NCBI RefSeq assembly: GCF_017744655.1
Contig: NZ_JAGIAW010000009.1
Location: 124,001 to 188,000, forward strand
DNA length: 64,000 nt
Direction: 5' to 3'
DNA from: Devosia sp.
GTDB taxonomy: Bacteria; Pseudomonadota; Alphaproteobacteria; Rhizobiales; Devosiaceae
Part shown: one piece after another, positions 1 to 8,047 of the stretch
Position numbering within the stretch: position 1 is the stretch's first letter
How the letters are laid out: each line of letters starts with the position of its first letter
Position numbers and translations under genes: made by a program
Notes under the pieces: generated by a model
What the model saw: the letters and a program-made list of their open reading frames with translations, nothing else
What the model was told of the DNA's origin: nothing
Database searches by the model: none

Positions 1-2
1 TC

Positions 3-584
3 GACTATGAAGTGCGGCCGCTACTGGCGCGGGTGATCTGGACCAATCCAGAAGCCGTTACCGCGCCGCCGAGCCATATGCTGCTGCTCATCGACATCAA
101 GGGCGCCAATTACATCGCCGATGTCGGCTTTGGCGGGTTGAGCCTGACGGCACCGCTGCGCCTGCGCGCCGGCGCGGAACAGACAACGCCGCATGAAACC
201 TTCCGCCTGACCGGCGGCGAACCCGAGTGGACGCTCGAAGTCAAAATCGGCGAAGAGTGGCGCGGGGTCTATGTGTTCACGACGGACGAAGCCCCGGAAG
301 TCGAGCTTTGGGATATCAATCGCGATCTCTCGAGCAATCCCGCCTCGCCCTTCACGATGCAGCTGCGCGCCTCGCTCTCCCCGAGCGGGAAGCGGCTCAA
401 GGTGCACAATGACCAGTTCACCGTGCAGCCGACCGGCGAAGAGGCGCAGAAGCGCACGCTGACATCGGTTGAAGAGATTCGCGCTGTTCTCACCGAAGAG
501 CTGGGCCTGACCCTGCCCGAGAGCGAAAAGCTTGACGCCAAGCTGGCGGGGTTCTTGCCCCAGCCGACGGAAACGGCCGAGTAG
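3..584 (+). CDS. Arylamine N-acetyltransferase, 5'-truncated by window edge
   Basis: This is the C-terminal part of an arylamine N-acetyltransferase (NAT), a cytosolic enzyme that moves acetyl from acetyl-CoA to arylamines or hydrazines through a Cys-His-Asp triad. The open frame runs from base 3, so the gene begins left of the window and the catalytic Cys is not visible. The visible part contains the triad His (in PSHMLLLID, visible residue 25) and Asp (in ADVGFGG, visible residue 40), and begins with the family-typical stretch before the His. About 193 residues are seen of a family length near 270. The next gene starts 4 bases after its stop, so the two are probably co-transcribed. Confidence 0.85.
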   Translation, partial: DYEVRPLLARVIWTNPEAVTAPPSHMLLLIDIKGANYIADVGFGGLSLTAPLRLRAGAEQTTPHETFRLTGGEPEWTLEVKIGEEWRGVYVFTTDEAPEVELWDINRDLSSNPASPFTMQLRASLSPSGKRLKVHNDQFTVQPTGEEAQKRTLTSVEEIRAVLTEELGLTLPESEKLDAKLAGFLPQPTETAE

Positions 585-588
585 CACC

Positions 589-1176
589 ATGCCGCCCGTC
601 GCCGTTCCGCCCGAGGCGTTGCGCGAGTTTCCCGATTTCCGGTCGTTTTACGATTGGCTCAAGCAGAACCACGACTCGGCGCCAGAGGTGTGGATCCGCA
701 TCTTCAAGAAGGGTTCTGGCAAAGCGACGATCACGCCGGTGGAGGCGATCGACGCCATTTTGTGCTGGGGCTGGATCGATGGCATCCGCAAGGGCTGGGA
801 TGACGAGAGCTTTGTGCAGCGCTATTGCCCGCGGCGCCCGAAATCGGTGTGGAGCCAGATCAATCGCGACAATGTCGCGCGGCTGACCGAGGCAGGGCTG
901 ATGACGAAACACGGCCAGGCCCAGGTCGATCTCGCCAAGGGCGATGGTCGCTGGGACGCGGCGTACAAGACCACAATGGAGCCTCCCGAGGCGCTGCTTG
1001 CAGCGATCGCGGCCAATGCGGATGCGCAGAAAACCTATGACAGGCTGACAGCGCAGAACCGTTTCGCGCTGACCTTTCGCGTGCACAATCTCAAGACCGA
1101 GGCTGGCCGGAAGAAGAAGATCGCGAGCATGGTGGACATGCTGGCGCGGGGTGAGACGATCTATCCGCAGTCTTAG
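589..1176 (+). CDS. YdeI/OmpD-associated family protein
   Basis: This 195-aa protein resembles the YdeI/OmpD-associated (bacteriocin-protection) family: it has an N-terminal WLKQNHDSAPEVWIRIFKK-like segment, a central ILCWGWIDGIRK segment and the RRPKSVWSQINRDN segment typical of these proteins. The molecular function is not known in general; members are small cytosolic proteins. The ATG at 589 was chosen because it follows the upstream stop by 4 bases and gives the normal family start; an extension further upstream would overlap the NAT gene. It is probably in an operon with that gene. A palindromic repeat follows its stop. Confidence 0.8.
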   Translation: MPPVAVPPEALREFPDFRSFYDWLKQNHDSAPEVWIRIFKKGSGKATITPVEAIDAILCWGWIDGIRKGWDDESFVQRYCPRRPKSVWSQINRDNVARLTEAGLMTKHGQAQVDLAKGDGRWDAAYKTTMEPPEALLAAIAANADAQKTYDRLTAQNRFALTFRVHNLKTEAGRKKKIASMVDMLARGETIYPQS

Positions 1177-1191
1177 GTCGGTGGGTGTCGA

Positions 1192-1309
1192 TCACCCCCT
1201 CCCGGCCTCCCCCATCGAGGGGGAGGTGCTGCATCCAATTTGCGGCACTATCTCGCCCAACCCACAAACTCTTCACCTCCCCTTGATGGGGGAGGCCGGG
1301 AGGGGGTGA
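1192..1309. repeat. Paired palindromic intergenic repeat (family A)
   Basis: Two 22-base arms at 1192-1213 and 1288-1309 are perfect reverse complements. Each arm region also folds on itself because it holds a C-rich run followed by a G-rich run around a short loop. It lies between the convergent YdeI-like and MarR genes, so it may end transcription from both sides. A related unit occurs at 8873-8981. Confidence 0.85.
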
Positions 1310-1318
1310 CTGCGGCGG

Positions 1319-1786
1319 TCAGGCGTTTTTGCCCTTGGCCGCCAGATCTTCTTCCAAAGACGCATTCCGCGCCTTCAGGGCCACCACGATGTCGGACAGA
1401 AAGCGTTCGATGACTTCCACATCGGCGCGCGAATAATCCGCCAGGACGGTTTCGCGCAGGCGCTGGGCGCTGCGGGAGAGCGGCAGCGCCATTTCCTCAG
1501 CGCCGGGGCCGACGCGCAGAAGAGTTGCGCGGCGGTCATTGGGATGCTGCTCGCGCAGCACATAGCCGTCTTTTTCCAGCCGGTTGATAAGAATCGCCGT
1601 GGCGCCCGAAGTCATGCCGAGGTGCCGGCCAAGCATCGTCGGCGTCGCATGGCCGTCCTGATCCCTGATGAAGCGAATGGCCATCATGTCGGACATGTTG
1701 ACGCCTGCTGCCGCGGAAAAGGCGCGGTAGCCTCGGCTCATTTCGTCGGTCAGTTCACGTACCAAGGGTTCGATCCGGTCTTGCAT
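1319..1786 (-). CDS. MarR family transcriptional regulator
   Basis: A 155-aa winged-helix regulator of the MarR family: a central helix-turn-helix (PTMLGRHLGMTSGATAILINRL region, about residues 50-75) is followed by the wing with the typical RREQHPNDRRA-like DPxDRR-type motif (HPNDRRATLL). The start ATG at 1786 has a strong AAAGGAGGG Shine-Dalgarno sequence. It is divergent from the HlyD-DUF2955 efflux pair, a standard arrangement in which MarR represses the pump genes and is relieved by a ligand. A repeat-containing AT-rich stretch between the genes is the probable operator. The inducing ligand cannot be read from sequence. Confidence 0.9.
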   Translation of the reverse strand: MQDRIEPLVRELTDEMSRGYRAFSAAAGVNMSDMMAIRFIRDQDGHATPTMLGRHLGMTSGATAILINRLEKDGYVLREQHPNDRRATLLRVGPGAEEMALPLSRSAQRLRETVLADYSRADVEVIERFLSDIVVALKARNASLEEDLAAKGKNA

Positions 1787-1815
1787 GCTCCCTCCTTTAG
1801 CTGATTTTTGCTATT

Positions 1816-1842
1816 TTGCAAAGATACTTTCTTGCAAAGGTA
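1816..1842. promoter_or_regulatory. Candidate MarR operator (direct repeats)
   Basis: In the divergent promoter region, TTGCAAAGATA (1816-1826) and TTGCAAAGGTA (1832-1842) repeat with 16-base periodicity. The stretch also contains the inverted pairs AAAG-ATA-CTTT and CTTT-N5-AAAG. Repeats between a MarR gene and its divergent pump genes are the expected place for the repressor site. The assignment is by position and symmetry only. Confidence 0.5.
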
Positions 1843-1892
1843 TTTTTTCGGGACTAGATAGCTTCCAACATCAAGCAATCGAAGAAACCGAA

Positions 1893-3107
1893 ATGGCCAA
1901 GCTTTCTCCTATGACCGAAGGCGACATTCAAGCCGCCAACGCCGCTCGCGCCGAAACCCGGCCCAGCATTGTTCCGTCCGTGCCGGCCGAGGCGGAAACT
2001 GTCACGGTCGCCGAAATCGCCGAAGAACCAGCAAAGCCCTCGCGCAGCCGCAAGAAGGCGCGCATGGTGGGCCTCGGGCTTTTCGTCGTGCTTGGCGGCG
2101 CCATCGCCTGGTATCCGCTGTCGGACCACAATGCGCCGTTTGCCTCGGGCGGTTCCGTCATGGGCAATGTGACCCAGATCGGTCCGCGCGTCGCGGGCCC
2201 TGTCGCCGAAGTGCTGGTTTCGGACAATTCGAGCGTCAAGGCCGGCGATCCGCTGTTCCGTATCGACGAGACCACCTTCCGCATGGACGTTGCGCAGGCC
2301 GAAGCGCAGCTCGACCTGACCTCGACCAATATTTCCTCGGCCAGCGCGGCGATCCCGGCGACTCAGGCCAAGCTCAGCCAGGCTGAAGTGGCGCTGGTGA
2401 CAGCCAAGGACGCCGTCGAGCGTACGCGGCAGATGTATGATCGTGGCCTTGTCACGGATGCGCAGAAGACGCAGGCCGAGGGCAATTTTCAGACGGCCGA
2501 ACTCAATGTCGCTGCGGCTCAGGCCGAGCTTACGAGGGTGACCACGTCGGCCGGCGCGCTTGACGATACCAATCCCAATTTCCGCGCCGCCCAGGCCGGG
2601 CTCGAAAAGGCGCGCTTTGCGCTCGAAAGCACCACCGTGGTCGCGCCGACCGATGGACACGTTTCTAATCTGCTGCTGACCCAGGGCCAGTTTGTCGCTG
2701 CCGGTTCGCCTGTGATGACCTTCATTTCGGGCGATCGCAGCAGCGTCATCGTCGATTTCCGCGAGAACCAATTGGTCAATGTGCAGCCGGGCGACAAGGC
2801 CGTGGTGGTTTTTGAAGCGGCGCCCGGTCGGCAGTTCGAAGCGACGGTCGATTCCATCGCCTGGGGCATTTCGAGTGGCCGTACCTCCAATGGCGGGCTC
2901 GCCCAGTCTTCCACGGATACGCGCTGGTTCCCGCCGGCCCGCAAGATTCCCGTGCGCGTGAGCATCGACGATCCCGCCGCGCTGCCGGCCAATGTGCGTA
3001 TCGGCTCGGAAGCGGCGGCGCTGATCCTGCCCGATGAAGGCGGCGTGGTGCCGGCTATCGCGCGGACCATGCTCGGCTTTTCGAGTGTGATGTCGGGCTT
3101 CAACTAA
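1893..3107 (+). CDS. HlyD family periplasmic adaptor (EmrA-like)
   Basis: A 404-aa membrane-fusion protein. An N-terminal charged cytoplasmic segment (1-56) is followed by one membrane span (about 57-75), a biotinyl-lipoyl-like segment (GPVAEVLVSDNSSVKAGDPL, about 105-125), a long coiled-coil hairpin region (about 140-260) and a beta-barrel domain. Such adaptors link an inner-membrane transporter to the outer membrane or periplasm. The ATG at 1893 was chosen over an upstream in-frame start because the latter would run through the promoter and operator. The gene directly precedes the DUF2955 gene (1 base gap) and faces marR, so the three form one efflux module. Confidence 0.9.
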   Translation: MAKLSPMTEGDIQAANAARAETRPSIVPSVPAEAETVTVAEIAEEPAKPSRSRKKARMVGLGLFVVLGGAIAWYPLSDHNAPFASGGSVMGNVTQIGPRVAGPVAEVLVSDNSSVKAGDPLFRIDETTFRMDVAQAEAQLDLTSTNISSASAAIPATQAKLSQAEVALVTAKDAVERTRQMYDRGLVTDAQKTQAEGNFQTAELNVAAAQAELTRVTTSAGALDDTNPNFRAAQAGLEKARFALESTTVVAPTDGHVSNLLLTQGQFVAAGSPVMTFISGDRSSVIVDFRENQLVNVQPGDKAVVVFEAAPGRQFEATVDSIAWGISSGRTSNGGLAQSSTDTRWFPPARKIPVRVSIDDPAALPANVRIGSEAAALILPDEGGVVPAIARTMLGFSSVMSGFN

Positions 3108-3108
3108 A

Positions 3109-4149
3109 ATGGAAACGCTGCCGCGCGTCGACGCGAACGAGGACCCCTACCTCGCCCTCCGCACCATGCTGGGTGTCGCCCTCCTGTTCGCGCTGGCCGA
3201 GCCGCTGGGCATGACCCAGCCCATGCTGCCCATTGCCATCGGCATGAGCCTGCTCTCCGGCCAGCGCGGCGCCCTGACGCCGCGCACCTTTGCCGGCCCG
3301 GTCATGCTGCCGATCATTGCCGTGATCTTCTCGTGGCTGGCGGCAGTGACGGTCAACGAGCCTATGCTCTTCATCATCATGAATGTGGTGCTGGCGGCGG
3401 CGGGCATCGGCATCATGCTGTTCCGCGGCTCGCGTGCCGGCATGATGCTGACCGTGTTTCCGGCGATGATGTCAATTTCGGCGCTCTACAACGAATATGC
3501 GCTGGTCGCCATTCGCGACAGCATGGTTTCGGGCGGGCTGATGGTGGGCGTCGCCGCCGTCGTCACCAACCTGCTGTTTCCGCCGAAGACCAAACGGGTG
3601 CATGTGGAGCAACCCAAGCCGCATGTGTCGCGCAATCCGGCCGTGGAACTGGGCATTCGCGTCGCGGTCTATCTCGCGGTGCTGATCGCCACCTATGCGA
3701 CAAACAATATCAGCCTGCTTGTCGCGCCGATCATGATGGTCTTCATCTGCGCCGAGCCCGACCATGGCGGCCGGATCGAGCAGGTGGCGGATCGCGGCGG
3801 GGGTACGATCATTGGCGCGATCGTCGGTATCGTGGCGCTCTTCGTCTATAATCTCGTGCCGCAGTTCATCGTCTTGCTGCTGCTGCTCGCCACCATCACC
3901 TATGTGCTGATCGACCGGATGACGACGGGACCGGCGCGGCCGCAATATTACCAGTATGTCTGCTCGGTGGCGCTGGTGGTGGTGCTCTCGTCCATCTACG
4001 GCACCAATTCGGCCTTTGAAGTCGTGGTGCAGCGCGTGTCGATCACCGTCGGTATCATGCTGGCCGGCATTGTCTTGCTGTCACTGCTCGAAACCATGTT
4101 CGTGCAACGCGACGATAGTCCCGAGGAACTGGCGCCCGCCGCTTCCTGA
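3109..4149 (+). CDS. DUF2955 / FUSC-like inner-membrane protein
   Basis: A 346-aa integral membrane protein with about eight to ten hydrophobic spans in two halves, separated by a loop near residues 160-180 (FPPKTKRVHVEQPKPH). It resembles the DUF2955 family, FUSC-like proteins that regularly follow an HlyD adaptor and are taken to form the export channel of an aromatic-acid or drug efflux system. The ATG at 3109 follows the adaptor stop almost directly, which implies one transcript and coupled translation. Substrate is unknown. A strong GC-rich hairpin follows the stop. Confidence 0.82.
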   Translation: METLPRVDANEDPYLALRTMLGVALLFALAEPLGMTQPMLPIAIGMSLLSGQRGALTPRTFAGPVMLPIIAVIFSWLAAVTVNEPMLFIIMNVVLAAAGIGIMLFRGSRAGMMLTVFPAMMSISALYNEYALVAIRDSMVSGGLMVGVAAVVTNLLFPPKTKRVHVEQPKPHVSRNPAVELGIRVAVYLAVLIATYATNNISLLVAPIMMVFICAEPDHGGRIEQVADRGGGTIIGAIVGIVALFVYNLVPQFIVLLLLLATITYVLIDRMTTGPARPQYYQYVCSVALVVVLSSIYGTNSAFEVVVQRVSITVGIMLAGIVLLSLLETMFVQRDDSPEELAPAAS

Positions 4150-4161
4150 GCCCTTCAATCG

Positions 4162-4198
4162 CCCGCCGCCCGGTGCTACATCGGGCGGCGGGTGTTTG
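4162..4198 (+). terminator. Hairpin, probable terminator of the efflux operon
   Basis: Perfect 11-bp arms CCCGCCGCCCG (4162-4172) and CGGGCGGCGGG (4182-4192) enclose a 9-base loop. Only a weak T-rich stretch follows (TGTTTGCG), so its efficiency is uncertain. It lies 13 bases after the DUF2955 stop and just ahead of the next ribosome-binding site. Confidence 0.5.
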
Positions 4199-4218
4199 CG
4201 CTTATGGAGGGGCGGGAC

Positions 4219-4758
4219 ATGGCTTTGGACGTCGCTTTCCTGCGCGGCATTAATCTCGGCAAGCGCCAGATGAAAATGGCCGAGCTGAAAACCTGTCTCG
4301 AAGAGGCGGGGTTTTCGGACGTGAAGACTATTCTCGCCAGCGGCAATGTGCGGTTTCAGAGCAAGGCCGGGCCGGCCGAGAGCAAGGTGCTCCTCGAAAA
4401 AACCATCGAGCAACAGTTTGGCTTCAAGGTTGGCGTGGTACTGCGCACGGAAGACGAGATCAAGGAAATGCTCGCCGAGCATCCTTTCGACCGGATCGAT
4501 CCCAAAGCCGATGTAACCAGGCATGTGCTGATGTTCGATGAGCCGCTGCCCAAGGGTGTGGTGATCGATGACAAGCCGGGCCATACCGAAATCGTCCGCG
4601 TGGATGCCAAGGAAATCTACATTGCCGGCTATCGCCAGCCCAATGGGCGCTATACGGAAGGCGTGGAGGAGGTGCTGAAGCCGCTTTATGCCAAGCTCGG
4701 CAAAGGCGTGCTCGACACCATGCGCAACTGGAACACCATAGAAAAGGTCCTCAAGTGA
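4219..4758 (+). CDS. DUF1697 family protein
   Basis: A 179-aa cytosolic protein of the DUF1697 family, recognised by the N-terminal FLRGINLGKRQMKMAEL segment, the ILASGNVRF segment and the C-terminal RNWNTIEKVL motif. The biochemical role of the family is not established. The ATG at 4219 follows a GGAGGGG ribosome-binding site; an in-frame ATG at 4204 lies within that site and is less likely. The last four bases overlap the start of the ribokinase gene (GTGA), so the two are translationally coupled, although no functional link between them is known. Confidence 0.85.
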   Translation: MALDVAFLRGINLGKRQMKMAELKTCLEEAGFSDVKTILASGNVRFQSKAGPAESKVLLEKTIEQQFGFKVGVVLRTEDEIKEMLAEHPFDRIDPKADVTRHVLMFDEPLPKGVVIDDKPGHTEIVRVDAKEIYIAGYRQPNGRYTEGVEEVLKPLYAKLGKGVLDTMRNWNTIEKVLK

Positions 4759-5645
4759 TCGTTGTTTTCGGCTCTAGTAATCTCGATCAGGTCGGCACTG
4801 TTTCGCGTCTGCCCGAACCGGGCGAAACCGTTGCGGGCGGCACCTTTTCCATGGCGCCGGGCGGCAAGGGCGCCAACCAGGCACTCGCGGCACGCCGTGC
4901 CGGGGCCAATGTGCGCCATGTGTCGGCCGTGGGCGACGATGCCTTTGCCGATATGGCGCTAAAACTGTTGCAGGACGGCGGCGTGGACCTCAGCCAAATG
5001 CGAAAAGCGCATGCGGCGACGGGTATCGCCATGATCTTTGTCGACGCCGAGGGCGAGAACGTCATTGCCATCCTGCCGGGCGCCAATGGCACGATGAGCC
5101 CCGACGATGCCGACCGGACGCTGGGCAATCTCACGGCCAAGGACACGATCCTGCTGCAGCAGGAAATCCCGCAGGCGGCGACGCGGCGGGCCCTCGATAT
5201 TGCGAGGGCGAAGGGCGCGCGTAGTGTGCTCAACACCGCGCCGTTTCTGGCTGACACGCCGGACCTGGCGCCGCTCGCCGATATCGTTGTCGCCAATGAA
5301 ACCGAATTTGCGCTGCTCTCGGGGCGTGGCATCGAAGAACTCGATGCGGCCATGGATGAGTGGGTGAAAAAGACCGGGCGCACGATTGTGGTTACCCTTG
5401 GCCCCGATGGGGCACGGGCGGTCTCGCTCGAGGGCAAGTTTGCCGTGCCGGCCTATAAGGTGACGCCGGTGGATACGGTTGGTGCAGGCGATACGTTCTG
5501 CGGCTATCTCGCTGCGAGCCTCGACGCCGGGATGACGCTGGAGCAGGCCATGCGCCGTGCGGCTGTGGCGGGGAGCCTTGCGTGCCTCAATCCGGGCGCC
5601 CAGCCGGCTATTCCGGTCGCTAAGGATGTAGACGCGCTGGTTTAA
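4755..5645 (+). CDS. rbsK: Ribokinase (PfkB family)
   Basis: A 296-aa PfkB-family sugar kinase close to ribokinase, which phosphorylates D-ribose to ribose-5-phosphate. The N-terminal signature GGKGANQA lies at residues 36-43 and the C-terminal signature with the catalytic base, DTVGAGDTF, near residues 238-246; the substrate-binding GSSNLDQV-type start and NETE motif are present. Translation starts at GTG 4755 within the stop of the DUF1697 gene. No ribose transporter or rbsD is nearby, so a related sugar or nucleoside substrate remains possible. A clear terminator follows. Confidence 0.88.
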   Translation: MIVVFGSSNLDQVGTVSRLPEPGETVAGGTFSMAPGGKGANQALAARRAGANVRHVSAVGDDAFADMALKLLQDGGVDLSQMRKAHAATGIAMIFVDAEGENVIAILPGANGTMSPDDADRTLGNLTAKDTILLQQEIPQAATRRALDIARAKGARSVLNTAPFLADTPDLAPLADIVVANETEFALLSGRGIEELDAAMDEWVKKTGRTIVVTLGPDGARAVSLEGKFAVPAYKVTPVDTVGAGDTFCGYLAASLDAGMTLEQAMRRAAVAGSLACLNPGAQPAIPVAKDVDALV

Positions 5646-5666
5646 GGCACAGATCGAAACCGATAG

Positions 5667-5691
5667 AGGCCGCCCCTGAGGCGGCCTTTTT
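5667..5691 (+). terminator. Rho-independent terminator after ribokinase
   Basis: Arms AGGCCGCC (5667-5674) and GGCGGCCT (5680-5687) enclose a 5-base loop and are followed by a T run to 5691. It lies 22 bases after the ribokinase stop. Confidence 0.85.
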
Positions 5692-5736
5692 CATTCCCGC
5701 GTCCGAACCTCTTGACGCGCAGGGGCGCTCGATCCT

Positions 5737-5761
5737 AATTAATGACTGATAGTCATTAATT
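5737..5761. promoter_or_regulatory. Perfect palindromic operator of the TetR gene
   Basis: AATTAATGACT (5737-5747) and AGTCATTAATT (5751-5761) are perfect 11-base inverted arms around the spacer GAT. The site lies 14 bases before the TetR start codon and so overlaps the likely transcription start. This size and symmetry fit a TetR dimer site and suggest that the regulator represses its own two-gene operon. Confidence 0.8.
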
Positions 5762-5774
5762 GAAGGGCAGCAGC

Positions 5775-6446
5775 ATGGCGCGAACCAGGGTGGACGACAA
5801 ATCGAGCATTATTGCCGAAAGTGCCGCCCGGTTGTTTCGCGACAGGGGCATTGCCCATGTCTCCATCGAAGAGATCGCGGCAGCCGCCGGCATCGCCAAA
5901 GGCACCTTCTATCTCTATTTCCGCACACGCGAGGATCTGGTCGAAAAACTGGCGACCAAGCTGGTCGATCAGATGGGGCGCTCGGCCGAAACCGCGGGTC
6001 GGCGCCCGGGCAATGGGCTCGACCGCTTTGCCGCCGCCGTGTGTGCCTTGAAGCTCGTCGACCGCTCGGAAGACTATCTGGTCGAGGCGCTCAACCGGCC
6101 GGAGAACCACGTGCTGCATGAGCGGGTCAATGTCTCGCTCGTGCGTCGCATCGGGCCGGTTCTGGCCGATATCGTCGAAGACGGACGGAAAGAGGGGGCC
6201 TTCGCGCTCGACGATCCGCTCTCGACCATCCAGTTCATTCTCGCCGGTCAGGCGGCGCTTCTCGGCGGGGGGCGGTTCAACTGGTCGGGCGAGGAATATG
6301 CCGCCCGTCTCAAGGCGACCTTCATCCTTATCGAGCGCGCCCTTGGCGTCCGCGAGCCCGGCGCGCTGACGCAGCGGCTGAGCCAGGCGCTTGGTCAGCT
6401 CGACGAGACTTCACTTCCACCCGGCAACATGGAGCAGACAAAATGA
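5775..6446 (+). CDS. TetR family transcriptional regulator
   Basis: A 223-aa TetR-family repressor. The N-terminal helix-turn-helix (VSIEEIAAAAGIAKGTFYLY, about residues 29-48) is typical; the C-terminal ligand domain is not assigned to a known subfamily. The ATG at 5775 follows an AAGGGCAG ribosome-binding site; a TTG 15 bases upstream would lie in the operator. The stop overlaps the ATG of the next small gene by 4 bases (ATGA), so the repressor and that protein are made together. A perfect palindrome directly upstream suggests autoregulation. Confidence 0.9.
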   Translation: MARTRVDDKSSIIAESAARLFRDRGIAHVSIEEIAAAAGIAKGTFYLYFRTREDLVEKLATKLVDQMGRSAETAGRRPGNGLDRFAAAVCALKLVDRSEDYLVEALNRPENHVLHERVNVSLVRRIGPVLADIVEDGRKEGAFALDDPLSTIQFILAGQAALLGGGRFNWSGEEYAARLKATFILIERALGVREPGALTQRLSQALGQLDETSLPPGNMEQTK

Positions 6447-6682
6447 AGATCCATATCGAGAAATATGCCGATGGCGTGAAGCAAGAGGCGCTGACATTGC
6501 CTCTGGGGCCGTTGCGGTTTTTTGCGGGCCTGCTGCCAGCCGAAGCGCGCCGGCAACTTTCGGACCATGGCCTCGACCTCGACAGACTGCTCGATACCAA
6601 AGCAGCCGATACCGATGTGCAATGGCTCGAGGTTACGGAAAAGGACGCGCCCAAACGCATCCGCATTTCGCGCGGAGAGTGA
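6443..6682 (+). CDS. 79-aa protein coupled to TetR, SHOCT-like fold suspected
   Basis: A small 79-aa protein translated from an ATGA overlap with the TetR gene. It has no signal peptide or membrane span. It begins MKIHIEKYADG, has a central LPLGPLRFFAGLLP segment, then HGLDLDRLLD and a C-terminal KRIRISRG strand. This order (short strand, LPL-helix, GxDLDxLL helix, RIRI strand) resembles the small SHOCT-like C-terminal domains found after bactofilin/DUF4097-type adhesin proteins, but the match is from memory and unverified. Its tight coupling suggests that it works with, or is controlled by, the TetR protein. It converges with truB across a 13-base gap. Confidence 0.75.
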   Translation: MKIHIEKYADGVKQEALTLPLGPLRFFAGLLPAEARRQLSDHGLDLDRLLDTKAADTDVQWLEVTEKDAPKRIRISRGE

Positions 6683-6695
6683 GCAGGCGCATGCT

Positions 6696-7604
6696 TCAGT
6701 GAAAAACCCGCCGCGGCTTGAACTGGCCGTATTCGACTGAGCCGGTGGCCAGTACCTTGCCCTTGAAGCTGACCCAGCATTCTTCGAGCTGGGCCGGAGC
6801 CGCAGCACCAGTCAGAAGTACCGGATTGCCATTGCCGACGGCGCTGGCCTGGCCGGCATCGAGGCGGATTTCGGGTAGGTCGACGAGACCGGCCGAGGTC
6901 GGAGCCAGGAGAGCGTCACGCGTTTCGCCGGCTTCGGCGGCTTCCAGTTCTTCGAGCGTTACGGCGTCCTCGTCCGAGAACGGACCTACCGCCGCACGAT
7001 GGAGGCTACCGACATGGCCGCGCGTTCCCAACACTTCGGCGATATCGCGAGCGAGCGAGCGCACGTAGGTGCCCTTGCCGCAGGTGACCTCAAGCACGCT
7101 TTGTTCGGTGCCGTGTTCGACGACGATTAGCTCATCGACTTCGATAGGACGCGGTTCCAGTTCCACCGTTTCGCCGGCACGGGCGAGATCATAGGCGCGT
7201 TCGCCGTCGATCTTGAGCGCCGAATAGATCGGCGGGCGCTGCATGATGAGGCCGGTGAATTGCGGCAGCACGGCATCGAGCGCGGCGCGGTCGGGGCGCA
7301 CGTCGGACGTTGCGACCACTTCGCCTTCGCGGTCATCGGTCGTGGTGGCGCTGCCCCAGACGATCGAGAAGCGATAGACCTTCGTGCCGTCCTGCACCTG
7401 CGGCACGGCCTTGGTGGCTTCGCCCAGCGCGATGGGAAGGATGCCTGTCGCTAAGGGGTCAAGCGTGCCGGCATGGCCGGCCTTGGCCGCGGAAAACAGC
7501 CAGCGCACCTTGCCAACCGCCTGGGTGGAGGTGAAGTCATAAGGCTTGTTGAGCACAACCCAGCCGGAGATGGGGCGCTTTTTCGATTTCTTCTGTTCGG
7601 TCAC
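6696..7604 (-). CDS. truB: tRNA pseudouridine(55) synthase TruB
   Basis: A 302-aa pseudouridine synthase that converts uridine 55 in the T-loop of tRNAs. The catalytic Asp is in the GHAGTLDPLATGILPIALG motif (Asp49), and further family segments (RPPIYSALKIDGERAYDLAR, CGKGTYVRSLARD) follow. Length is normal. The start is GTG 7604, two bases after the rbfA stop, so the two are co-transcribed. In most bacteria rbfA-truB follow infB and precede rpsO-pnp; neither neighbour is present here. Confidence 0.96.
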   Translation of the reverse strand: MTEQKKSKKRPISGWVVLNKPYDFTSTQAVGKVRWLFSAAKAGHAGTLDPLATGILPIALGEATKAVPQVQDGTKVYRFSIVWGSATTTDDREGEVVATSDVRPDRAALDAVLPQFTGLIMQRPPIYSALKIDGERAYDLARAGETVELEPRPIEVDELIVVEHGTEQSVLEVTCGKGTYVRSLARDIAEVLGTRGHVGSLHRAAVGPFSDEDAVTLEELEAAEAGETRDALLAPTSAGLVDLPEIRLDAGQASAVGNGNPVLLTGAAAPAQLEECWVSFKGKVLATGSVEYGQFKPRRVFH

Positions 7605-7606
7605 GG

Positions 7607-8014
7607 CTATTCTTCGTCGCCGCCGTCGTCTTCGAGGTCGCGCTTGACGCGATCGGAGCGCAGCAATTCGTCGATGCGACCGGCTTCCTCAAACGTGTCA
7701 TCGACGAAGAAGCGGATATCGGGCGCATACTTCATGTTGATCTTGGGCGCGACGCGGCCGCGGATGAATTTCGAGTGCCGGTTGAGCGCAGCGACGATCT
7801 CTTCGGCATGCACGCCGCCGAGCGGCATCACATAGGCATTGGCCAGTTTCAGGTCGGGCGTCATGCGCACTTCGGGCACGGTCACGACCGAGCCGACGAG
7901 CGCTTCGTCCTCGATGTCACCACGCGCAAAAATATCCGCCAACGCGTGGCGCACCAATTCGCCCACGCGCAGCATGCGCTGGCTCGGGCCCAGGGGCTTG
8001 TTGTCTTTTTTCAT
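7607..8014 (-). CDS. rbfA: Ribosome-binding factor A
   Basis: A 135-aa KH-fold protein needed for maturation of the 30S subunit (16S rRNA 5' end) and for growth in the cold. It shows the family segments [24 protein letters not shown]-like [11 protein letters not shown] and [15 protein letters not shown]-terminal acidic tail is present. The ATG at 8014 was chosen; a TTG two codons upstream is in frame. It leads a two-gene operon with truB, but is not linked to infB as is usual. Confidence 0.95.
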   Translation of the reverse strand: MKKDNKPLGPSQRMLRVGELVRHALADIFARGDIEDEALVGSVVTVPEVRMTPDLKLANAYVMPLGGVHAEEIVAALNRHSKFIRGRVAPKINMKYAPDIRFFVDDTFEEAGRIDELLRSDRVKRDLEDDGGDEE

Positions 8015-8047
8015 GGGCAAGCGGCTTAGGCCCTTGGGGCCTTTTCG

